From: Acidimicrobiaceae bacterium
GTDB lineage: Bacteria; Actinomycetota; Acidimicrobiia; Acidimicrobiales; Palsa-688
DNA: 17,877 nt
Assembly (NCBI GenBank): GCA_003158835.1
Contig: PMLI01000320.1
Span: 1-17,877 of the forward strand
Direction of reading: 5' to 3'
The number at the start of each line of letters is the position of its first letter. Within the stretch, counting starts at the first letter, position 1. Under the pieces are notes generated by a model. It was not told the DNA's origin. It saw nothing but the letters and a program-made list of their open reading frames with translations, and did no database searches. The position numbers and the translations under genes were made by a program. Shown piece by piece: positions 7,458 through 13,773 of the stretch.

Positions 7458-8950
7458 CTGCACCGGCGGCCCGGCTACACCTGCACGTCGACTGGGACCG
7501 TTGCTTGGGCACCAGGGGCCCTCTGCTCTTCGGCTACTTCCTAGAGCACTTCCACCGCCAGATCTATGGCGGCATCTATCAACCGGGCTCGCCCCGCTCG
7601 CAGGCGTCCGGCCTGCGGACCGACGTGATCGAGGCCGTCCGGCGCCTGCGCCCGGCCACCATACGCTGGCCGGGCGGCTGCTTCGTGTCGAGCTACCACT
7701 GGCGCGACGGGGTCGGGCCGGAGCGGTCCCCTTCTTACGACAAGGCATGGCGCACCGAGGAGCCCAACACTTTCGGCACCGACGAGTTCATCGCTTTCTG
7801 CCGCGAGGTCGGCGCCGAACCCTACCTGTGTGGCAACGCCGGCACCGGCACGCCCGAGGAAATGAGCGACTGGGTCGAGTACTGCAACCTCCAAGGCCAG
7901 AGCCGCAACGCCCAACTAAGGGCGGGCAACGGCCACCGTGACCCTTTCAACGTCCGTTTATGGAGCATAGGCAACGAGAATTACGGCGATTGGGAGATCG
8001 GCGCCCATGACGCGCCCGAGTGGGGCCGCTTCGTGCGCGAGGCGGCCAAGATGATGCGCCGGGTCGACGACCAGGTCGTACTGGCTGCTGCCGCCGCCAC
8101 CGATCTGGACTGGGACCTGGCCCTGTTGCGGGCCGCCGGCACCGAGCTCGACCTGTTGGCCATCCACGGCTACGCCGTGCACGGGGACGCTTCGTACCTG
8201 CAGACGGTGGCCGCGTTTGATTATGCCGAGAAGCGGATCACCCAGACCGAACAGCTGCTCGAGCTGGTCGGGCTCAGCGGCAGGGCCCGGATCGCCTTCG
8301 ACGAGTGGAACCCGAGGTTCTGGCATCACCCCGGCCATGCCGGTCGGGCCACTCCCGACTACTCGGAGTGGGAACGCAACGACGACAACGCCACGTACAC
8401 GATGGCGGACGCCGTCCTGCACGCCTGCTTTCTCAACTCGGCGCTGCGCCACTGCCGCAGCGTGGCCATGACGAACCTCTCGCCCCTGGTCAACACGCGC
8501 GGCGCCATCTACGCCCACGAGGGTGGCATTGTGCTCCGGCCCACGTACCACGTGTGCGACCTCTACGCATCGAGCACGCTCCCAGATGTGATGGACACGT
8601 ACGTCAACGCGCCGTCGTTCGCCTCGCAGACCGAGGCCGGCTCGCCCGTCCAGGTCCCTTGGGGCGATGCCGTGGTCACAGCTGAGCGCGCCGCCGGCCG
8701 CACGTCGGTCGCCATCACCAATCTCCATCCCGAAGAACCGCTCGAGTGCGCCATCTGGCTGCCCGGCCGCAGCCTCGAGCGCGCCGCGGAGGTGGCGACG
8801 GTCACCGGCCCCGACCGGGGTTCCTTCAACGACGTCGACCATCCCCGGTCCGTTGACGTCACCAGGAGCGAAGTGGGCTGCGCCGGCGACCGTTGCACGG
8901 TGCTGCTCCCGCCCCACTCCGTCAACGTATTGAGCCTGCGGTCCGAGTGA
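7454..8950 (+). CDS. Alpha-L-arabinofuranosidase, glycoside hydrolase family 51
   Basis: A 498-residue GH51 enzyme that removes terminal alpha-L-arabinofuranosyl units from arabino-oligosaccharides by a retaining mechanism. The (beta/alpha)8 barrel carries FGYFLEHFHRQIYGGI near 26-41, TIRWPGGCFVSSYHW near 69-83, the acid/base Glu175 in IGNENYG (the same number as in Geobacillus AbfA), HGYAVHG, and the nucleophile Glu284 in FDEWNPRFWHH. The C-terminal 130 residues form the usual beta-sandwich, ending SVNVLSLRSE. No signal peptide is present, so it acts inside the cell on imported oligosaccharides. The start overlaps the preceding small gene by four bases and has only a weak AGAAG, so expression probably depends on coupling. 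Liberated arabinose could feed the adjacent dehydrogenases, but no arabinose isomerase or kinase is visible. Confidence 0.93.
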   Translation: MTAPAARLHLHVDWDRCLGTRGPLLFGYFLEHFHRQIYGGIYQPGSPRSQASGLRTDVIEAVRRLRPATIRWPGGCFVSSYHWRDGVGPERSPSYDKAWRTEEPNTFGTDEFIAFCREVGAEPYLCGNAGTGTPEEMSDWVEYCNLQGQSRNAQLRAGNGHRDPFNVRLWSIGNENYGDWEIGAHDAPEWGRFVREAAKMMRRVDDQVVLAAAAATDLDWDLALLRAAGTELDLLAIHGYAVHGDASYLQTVAAFDYAEKRITQTEQLLELVGLSGRARIAFDEWNPRFWHHPGHAGRATPDYSEWERNDDNATYTMADAVLHACFLNSALRHCRSVAMTNLSPLVNTRGAIYAHEGGIVLRPTYHVCDLYASSTLPDVMDTYVNAPSFASQTEAGSPVQVPWGDAVVTAERAAGRTSVAITNLHPEEPLECAIWLPGRSLERAAEVATVTGPDRGSFNDVDHPRSVDVTRSEVGCAGDRCTVLLPPHSVNVLSLRSE

Positions 8951-9002
8951 CCGGGCCGTCGCGCCCTGGAACGAGCCACCCCTGGGGCGGGTTATACCCT
9001 CC

Positions 9003-10463
9003 GTGACAACACGATCAGCCCGGGCCGGGCATCACCCCGGCCGCCGGGCCAGGGTAGGGGCCTGGGCCGCCGTGGTGGTGCTGGGTGCTCTGGGAGGAGC
9101 CGGTGCCACCGGGGCTCCGGCCGCGGCGGCGCCAAAAGCCACCTGGCAGCCCGCCGGTGCCGGCGGCGCCGCCCCTGCTTGGCGGGGCCACGGCGAGCTG
9201 GCCGTCATCTCGGACGGGCATCTGCGCCTGCTCGACAACGGGGCTCGCTCGTATGTCGTCGCCGGTCCCGGGACGCCGGGCCAGCCCTCGTGGTCTCCCG
9301 ACGGCAAGTGGGTGGCGTTCCTGCGCACACCGGCCGGGCCGGCGCTCGCAGCCGCCATCTCGACGCTGTGGACGGCCCGGTCCGACGGGGCCGACGCCCA
9401 TCAGGTCAGCGCCCCGGGCGCCGATGTCGTCCAGTTCGCCTGGGGACCGGCCGCTGCCGGCGGCGAAACCCTGGCCTTCGCGGCTGTCTCCCCGCCCTCC
9501 TCCACCTCCACCAGTCTGTTCCTGGCCAGCGGATCCAGGCCGCCCCGGAAATTCGCCGGCTATGCAGGCTTGATCGGCTTCAGCTGGGCCCCGTCGGGGA
9601 AGGCCCTGGCCGTCAGTTACCGAAAGGGCCCCGCCAACCAACCCCAGGCCGGCCAGGGCTACCTCGAGATATCGCCCCTGGACGGCAAGGCGGGCCGCAC
9701 TGTCTACACGCTGGCGGACAACGGCTATGTCGACTTGGCCGGCTGGTGGCCCGACGGCGGCGGGCTGTTGTTTTGGGACGACCCGGCCGGGTCGTCCAGC
9801 GTCGCCGCCGACGGCCTGGTCCTCGACAGCCTCGACCTTTCCACCCTCAAAGTGAGCCCGCTGACCACCACGCTCGTCCACGGCAACTGGGTGGCGTGGT
9901 CGCCGAACGGCAGGACCGTGGCGGTGGTGGCCGGCGGCGATCGCGAGATCTGGTACTCCGGCAAGCACGTCGAGCTGTGCGCCATCCCCGCCGCCACCTG
10001 CCGGGCCGTGCCCCTGCCGGCCGCGGCAATCATGAGCCTGAGCCCGGCCTGGACGGGTGCGGGCTCGCTCGTATACGTGACGGCCCCGACGGTCGGCCCC
10101 GCCCGCGCCGGTGCCCCGCCCACGACAACCACGACGGCGGGGGACGCCGGCACCGGCAGCTGGGACCCGTCCGGCCCCTGGACCAGCCAGAACGTGGCTG
10201 CCTGGTATGGCGCTCAGCGGCTGTTCACCTCGAGCCCGGCGGGTACGGGCTCCCATGTCCTCCCCGGCACCGGCCCGGGCGCCCACGACCCGGTCGCCAC
10301 CTCCGGCGGCCTCCTGTACGTGCAGGGCGGCTTCCTGAAGTACCTGCCGGCCGGGGCACGCAGCCCCATCAATCTCGCCTACAACCTGGTGGGCCCGGGC
10401 ACCTACGCCAACAGCTTCTACGGCTACCTGGCCTGGTCCGAAGACTTCGCCTGGCACCGATGA
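9003..10463 (+). CDS. Secreted TolB/WD40-like beta-propeller protein
   Basis: A 486-residue exported protein of unknown role. A basic N-terminus (about 1-18) and a hydrophobic Ala/Val/Leu/Gly run up to about residue 42, ending APAAAA, form a signal peptide. The body has propeller-type blades recognised by WSPDGKWVAF, FSWAPSGKALAVS, WWPDGGGLLFW, WSPNGRTVAVV and LSPAWTGAGSLVYV at roughly regular spacing, like TolB/PD40 repeats. A PPTTTTTAG linker near residue 371 precedes the last part, which ends WSEDFAWHR. The start is GTG 9003, with no Shine-Dalgarno but TATACC (8993-8998) just upstream, so a leaderless or near-leaderless transcript is possible. It follows the arabinofuranosidase by 52 bases. 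It may be a cell-surface binding scaffold; no catalytic residues can be named. Confidence 0.8.
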   Translation: MTTRSARAGHHPGRRARVGAWAAVVVLGALGGAGATGAPAAAAPKATWQPAGAGGAAPAWRGHGELAVISDGHLRLLDNGARSYVVAGPGTPGQPSWSPDGKWVAFLRTPAGPALAAAISTLWTARSDGADAHQVSAPGADVVQFAWGPAAAGGETLAFAAVSPPSSTSTSLFLASGSRPPRKFAGYAGLIGFSWAPSGKALAVSYRKGPANQPQAGQGYLEISPLDGKAGRTVYTLADNGYVDLAGWWPDGGGLLFWDDPAGSSSVAADGLVLDSLDLSTLKVSPLTTTLVHGNWVAWSPNGRTVAVVAGGDREIWYSGKHVELCAIPAATCRAVPLPAAAIMSLSPAWTGAGSLVYVTAPTVGPARAGAPPTTTTTAGDAGTGSWDPSGPWTSQNVAAWYGAQRLFTSSPAGTGSHVLPGTGPGAHDPVATSGGLLYVQGGFLKYLPAGARSPINLAYNLVGPGTYANSFYGYLAWSEDFAWHR

Positions 10464-10487
10464 GGCCGGCTCGGGACTTTTCCGGAT

Positions 10488-10499
10488 CCACCAAGGTGG
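10488..10499. terminator. Short inverted repeat after the propeller gene, weak terminator candidate
   Basis: CCACC (10488-10492) and GGTGG (10495-10499) are inverted around AA, 25 bases beyond the propeller stop. As RNA it would give a four-pair stem with a four-base loop. No T-tract follows, so termination here is uncertain. Confidence 0.22.
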
Positions 10500-10517
10500 T
10501 CACATGCCCTATCGAAA

Positions 10518-10571
10518 GCAGGCCTCGCCGACTGTGCAGGCCTCGCCGACTGAGCAGGCCTCGCCGACTGA
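10518..10571. repeat. Three tandem 18-bp repeats in a convergent spacer
   Basis: The unit GCAGGCCTCGCCGACTGA occurs at 10536-10553 and 10554-10571, and at 10518-10535 with only the last base changed (T). The copies are head to tail with no spacer. The block is inside the 186-base region between the converging propeller (+) and OsmC (-) genes. The 18-base unit keeps a reading frame, but no credible gene covers it. Recent slippage, a variable-number repeat or a binding-site array are all possible. Confidence 0.9.
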
Positions 10572-10615
10572 CTGCGCCCCCGGCCACCCGCGCGTCGCGC
10601 TTGGCGCCCAACAGC

Positions 10616-10652
10616 CTTGTCGTCCCGTCCTCAGGCTTGTCGCCCGTCCTCA
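10616..10652. repeat. Direct duplication of about 20 bp at the 3' end of the OsmC gene
   Basis: CTTGTCGTCCCGTCCTCAGG at 10616-10635 is followed at once by a copy beginning at 10636 (CTTGTCGCCCGTCCTCA, to 10652) with one base missing. The second copy includes the stop codon of the - strand OsmC gene (10650-10652), so the duplication touches the coding end. It is unrelated in sequence to the 18-bp array 45 bases away. Confidence 0.75.
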
Positions 10653-11162
10653 AGCGCCGCCCGGCGCGGCCAGGGCCGGCGGGCGCCCCACGACCACGGC
10701 GGGCTCGACCCGGACCTCCGTGCGGAGCGAATTGGCGACGTAGCACTCGCGGTGCGCCACGGCTACCAAGTGCCTGACCCGCGCCTCGCTCGTCCCGGGC
10801 GCGACCCATATCGTCGGTCGCAACACGATGGACGTCAAGCGCGTGGGGGGATCGTCCTCGGGCATCGTCGATTCGGCCTCGTCGGCGTAGCGCAGGACCT
10901 CGATGCGGGCACGGGCGGCGACGGCCAGAAAGCTCAGGAGCTGGCACGAGCTCGCCGCCAGGACCACAAGCTGTTCCGGGTTCAACCGGCCCGGGTCGCC
11001 CCGGAAGGCGGGGTCGGCCGAGAGCCCGAGAGTGCCTGCCGCAGGCGGGGCCGAGCCTTCGTGGGCGCGGTCGTAAGCCTCATAACCGGCACCGGTCGAG
11101 CCTGACCAGTGGCAACGTACCGAGTAGCGGTGGACATCCCGTGGCCCGGGCGCTGGATCCAT
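10650..11162 (-). CDS. OsmC/Ohr-family peroxidase-like protein
   Basis: A 170-residue cytoplasmic protein of the OsmC superfamily, which reduces organic hydroperoxides through a cysteine pair. Visible marks are the N-terminal strand RYSVRCHWSGSTGAGYEAY, SADPAFRGDPGRLNPEQLVV with the conserved Glu63, the first reactive cysteine Cys73 in LAASSCQLLSFL, and the second, Cys140, in AHRECYVANSL. The last 15 or so residues (VVVGRPPALAAPGGA) are a low-complexity tail. The start ATG (11160-11162) has no Shine-Dalgarno, but TACGAT lies five bases upstream, so the mRNA is probably leaderless. It is divergent from an LLM oxidoreductase, and a shared redox role is possible. The terminal stop sits in a short direct duplication. 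Confidence 0.87.
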   Translation of the reverse strand: MDPAPGPRDVHRYSVRCHWSGSTGAGYEAYDRAHEGSAPPAAGTLGLSADPAFRGDPGRLNPEQLVVLAASSCQLLSFLAVAARARIEVLRYADEAESTMPEDDPPTRLTSIVLRPTIWVAPGTSEARVRHLVAVAHRECYVANSLRTEVRVEPAVVVGRPPALAAPGGA

Positions 11163-11167
11163 GGGAC

Positions 11168-11173
11168 ATCGTA
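11168..11173 (-). promoter_or_regulatory. Leaderless-type -10 box for the OsmC gene
   Basis: On the - strand TACGAT fits the actinobacterial TAnnnT -10 pattern. Five bases (GTCCC) separate it from the ATG, so transcription would begin at or next to the start codon. No clear -35 is visible. The absence of a Shine-Dalgarno supports leaderless translation. Confidence 0.5.
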
Positions 11174-11238
11174 GGCCGTACGGGGCCGCCTGAGGCCTGC
11201 CCTATGTTGTTCCTATCAATTGACTGAAGGGCGCCGCC

Positions 11239-12231
11239 GTGACCATTCCCCTCTCCATCCTCGACCTCGCCCCTATCCGCAGGGGTGAAACCGCTGGTGA
11301 CAGTTTCGCCGCCAGCGTGGCGCTGGCCCGGTGCGCCGAGCAGTGGGGGTACCGGCGCATATGGTACACCGAGCACCACAACATGGCCACGATCGGGTCG
11401 TCGGCCCCCAGCGTCCTCATCGCCCACATCGCCGCCCATACCCGGCACATCCGCCTTGGCGCGGGCGGGATCATGCTCCCCAACCATGCCCCTCTCATTA
11501 TCGCCGAACAGTTCGGCACCCTCGAGGCGCTTAATCCCGGTCGCATCGACCTCGGCCTGGGGCGCGCCCCGGGCTCGGACCAGAACACCACGCGCGCCCT
11601 GCGGCGGAGCCCTGCGGCCGCAGACCACTTCGCCGACGACGTCGTCGAGCTGTGGGGTTACCTCAGCGGCAACACGCAGGTCTCGGGGGTCGAAGCCACG
11701 CCCGGAAAAGGCTCGAACGTCCCGCTTTACATCCTCGGCTCATCGATGTTCGGGGCCCGGCTGGCCGCGTCCCTGGGGTTGCCCTATGCCTTTGCCTCGC
11801 ACTTCGCGCCCGAAGCCCTGCACCACGCCGTCGCCGCCTACCGGAGCGAGTTCCGCCCGTCGGTCCAGCTGGACCATCCCTATGTGATCGCCGGGGTCAA
11901 CGTCATCGCCGCGGGCACCAGTTCGGGCGCTCAGGAGCAGTTCCTGGCGGCCAAACGCAACCGGGCCCGCGCCATGTTCGGCCACGGCCAGGCTTTGACC
12001 GACGAAGAAGCGGACGCCCTCCTCGCCTCCCCGGCCGGCCGCCACGTCGACCAGATGGTGACTTACTCGGCCGTCGGCGCACCGGGCGAGGTCAGCGAGT
12101 ACATCGAGGCCTTTGCCAAGCACGCCGACGCCGACGAGCTCATCGTCGCTCATCCGTCGCCCACCACTGAAGGCCGGCTGCGCTCGGTGGAACTGTTGGC
12201 GGAATGCGTGGAACAGGCCCGGGCGGGCTAG
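11239..12231 (+). CDS. LLM class oxidoreductase, alkanal monooxygenase-like (TIGR03558 group 1)
   Basis: A 330-residue flavin-dependent luciferase-like monooxygenase-family protein, cytoplasmic. The pattern is LSILDLAPIRRGET at the start, WYTEHHNMATIGSSAP near 47-62, HIRLGAGGIMLPNHAPLIIAEQFGTLEAL near 74-102, and GRIDLGLGRAPGSD near 105-118. This is the typical set of the group 1 luciferase family (YhbW/MsnO8-like), a branch different from the other LLM gene at 3517. The substrate is unknown. GTG 11239 is preceded by GAAGGG (11226-11231) seven bases away, and a TATGTT box (11203-11208) is a possible -10. It is divergent from the OsmC gene across 76 bases. Two overlapping weak hairpins (12236-12248, 12269-12285) follow its stop. 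Confidence 0.92.
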   Translation: MTIPLSILDLAPIRRGETAGDSFAASVALARCAEQWGYRRIWYTEHHNMATIGSSAPSVLIAHIAAHTRHIRLGAGGIMLPNHAPLIIAEQFGTLEALNPGRIDLGLGRAPGSDQNTTRALRRSPAAADHFADDVVELWGYLSGNTQVSGVEATPGKGSNVPLYILGSSMFGARLAASLGLPYAFASHFAPEALHHAVAAYRSEFRPSVQLDHPYVIAGVNVIAAGTSSGAQEQFLAAKRNRARAMFGHGQALTDEEADALLASPAGRHVDQMVTYSAVGAPGEVSEYIEAFAKHADADELIVAHPSPTTEGRLRSVELLAECVEQARAG

Positions 12232-12349
12232 CCGAGCCCAGTTCGGGCGAACGGGCGCAGCGAACGACGGCCCCATCGCCGGGCCTTCAGCCACACTCTC
12301 ACCTATTCTTCAGCAAGCGGGCAGGCCGCGGCCACTAACATCCATGTGG

Positions 12350-12442
12350 GTGAGAGTGCTCGCCATGTTCTTGATTGCCCCGGGCCCCGGCTGGGGTAGG
12401 GCGTCCGGCACCGGCATTGGGGCTCGGCCGGTCCGGCATTGA
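12350..12442 (+). CDS. Possible leader ORF (30 residues) overlapping the next gene's start
   Basis: From GTG 12350 (or ATG 12344) a short frame encodes MRVLAMFLIAPGPGWG followed by a Gly/Arg-rich end. It stops at TGA 12440-12442, overlapping the TTG start of the next gene as TTGA. A TAnnnT box (TAACAT, 12336-12341) lies eight bases before GTG 12350, consistent with a leaderless or nearly leaderless transcript. The downstream TTG has no Shine-Dalgarno, so coupling through this frame would explain its translation. The peptide has no recognised similarity, and the frame may be chance. Confidence 0.3.
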   Translation: MRVLAMFLIAPGPGWGRASGTGIGARPVRH

Positions 12443-13731
12443 GAACCAGGCTCGTGCTGGGGATCGCGCTGGCTTGCTTGCTGCCGACGTTCGGCGTGCT
12501 TACCGCTCTGTCGGCCCTGAAACCGGCGCAGGCCCGGGTCGTCTCAGCCACGGCCAACCCTTCTCAGCTGGGACGCTACGGCGGCACGGTAAGGATCACC
12601 GGCAAAGTCGAGGACACCACGACGTGCCAATTGAAGCTGCTGTCCAAACAGCCCGTGCCCGTCGTTTACAGCGCCAAGAGCCGGCCTTGCTATTCAGCCT
12701 TCACGGCGAGCGCGGTCATCGGGCCCAACCATTCGGCCCTGAGCCGGACAATCGCGTTCGCCCTCATAGCGAGCAACAAGACCTCGTCGTATGTCAAGCA
12801 TTTCTATGTGGCCCTGGCCGGGCTGCCCCCCCCGACGACTACGACCACCACGGCCCCCGTACCGTTCGACGCCACGGCCGCCTCGCAGTGGCCGTCGAGC
12901 CTGTTCGCCGCCAACGTGCAGGGCTGGGCCACGGACGCCAACTCCGCCCAGTACGTCAGCGATTTCATGTCCGACTATGAGAACTACTACGGCAGCGTCG
13001 GCGTCAACACGGCGCCGGTGTACGTGGTGCCCGCGAACCAGCCGGACGTGGCCGTCTCGGTGGCGGACGGGTGCAACAACTTCCTTTCGGACACCGGCAA
13101 CCGGATCCCCATACCTGCCACGGCCGACTTGAACGGCTCGTCGGATAACCCTCTGGTGATCTGGCAGCCCTCGACCCACCGCGACTGGGAGCTGTGGAGG
13201 GTCTCGCAGCAGTCCGCCACCAGTTACTCGGCCTGCTGGGGCGGCCTGCTCAACACGAAGACCTCGAACGGCGTCTTCCCGTCCCCCTACGGCCTGTCCG
13301 CCACCGGCATCAGCTACCTCGCCGTCACGATCACCCAAGCGGATATTGCGTCGGGATCGATCAACCACGCCGTCGGCATCACCCTGCCCCGTTGCAATTA
13401 CTCGGTGTACCCTGCCGACCGGAGCGACTGCCGCTACGACCCCGGCCAACCCGGCGAAGGCCAATGGTTCCGCTTTGCCCCCGGCACACCGATGCCCTTG
13501 GGGCTCACGCCCTTTGCCCAGATGGTCTTCCGCGCCATCGAGACCTATGGCGCCGTCGTCGCGGACCAGGGTGGGGGCGTCTTCCTCGAAGCCGAACAGT
13601 CAAGCGACTGGGCGGCCGAGGGCCATACCGGCACCGACCCCATCACGGCCAGTTGGGAGGGGCTACAGGAGTACAAAGTGGTGGCGTCCCTGCCCTGGTC
13701 CGATCTTCAGGTAGTCGACCCGCCCCGCTGA
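12439..13731 (+). CDS. Secreted two-domain protein: Ig-like N-terminus, Thr-rich linker, unknown C-terminal domain
   Basis: A 430-residue exported protein. MRTRLVLGIALACLL and the following hydrophobic stretch form a signal peptide with likely cleavage after PAQA near residue 32. Residues of about 34-125 look like an all-beta, Ig-like domain (NPSQLGRYGGTVRITGKVED) with two cysteines that could form a disulphide. A PPPTTTTTTAPVP linker follows near 130-142. The C-terminal 280 residues contain VIWQPSTHRDWELWRVS, ACWGGLL, SATGISYLAVTIT, INHAVGITLP, PADRSDC and EGQWFRF. This pattern is common in secreted actinobacterial proteins of unknown role, and I cannot name an enzyme. The start is TTG 12439, the only start in frame before a stop at about 12397; it lacks a Shine-Dalgarno. 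It converges on the DUF6259-like gene. Confidence 0.75.
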   Translation: MRTRLVLGIALACLLPTFGVLTALSALKPAQARVVSATANPSQLGRYGGTVRITGKVEDTTTCQLKLLSKQPVPVVYSAKSRPCYSAFTASAVIGPNHSALSRTIAFALIASNKTSSYVKHFYVALAGLPPPTTTTTTAPVPFDATAASQWPSSLFAANVQGWATDANSAQYVSDFMSDYENYYGSVGVNTAPVYVVPANQPDVAVSVADGCNNFLSDTGNRIPIPATADLNGSSDNPLVIWQPSTHRDWELWRVSQQSATSYSACWGGLLNTKTSNGVFPSPYGLSATGISYLAVTITQADIASGSINHAVGITLPRCNYSVYPADRSDCRYDPGQPGEGQWFRFAPGTPMPLGLTPFAQMVFRAIETYGAVVADQGGGVFLEAEQSSDWAAEGHTGTDPITASWEGLQEYKVVASLPWSDLQVVDPPR

Positions 13732-13742
13732 CTAAAACTAAA

Positions 13743-13773
13743 TGGGCCCGGCCCTGCTGGCTAGATGGGCCCA
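13743..13773. terminator. Hairpin between convergent genes, possible two-way terminator
   Basis: TGGGCCC (13743-13749) and GGGCCCA (13767-13773) form a perfect seven-pair stem around a 17-base loop. The structure spans the 29-base gap between the convergent stops at 13731 (+) and 13761 (-) and reaches into the end of the - strand gene. The A-rich run just before it (13733-13742) would be a U-rich tail for the - strand transcript. Confidence 0.45.

Noticed and set aside
9015..10457. Long - strand open frame (480 codons) antisense to the propeller gene
   Set aside because: Glycine/arginine-rich composition, no motif and exact overlap with a convincing + strand gene.
9179..10777. Long + strand open frame (532 codons) in another frame of the propeller gene
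   Set aside because: The translation is arginine-rich and lacks the blade pattern, whereas the frame from 9003 has a signal peptide and propeller repeats.
10369..10947. - strand frame through the 18-bp repeats that would encode six-residue repeats
   Set aside because: It overlaps the ends of two better-supported genes in the wrong frame and has no start signal; the repeat unit being a multiple of three makes the open frame unremarkable.
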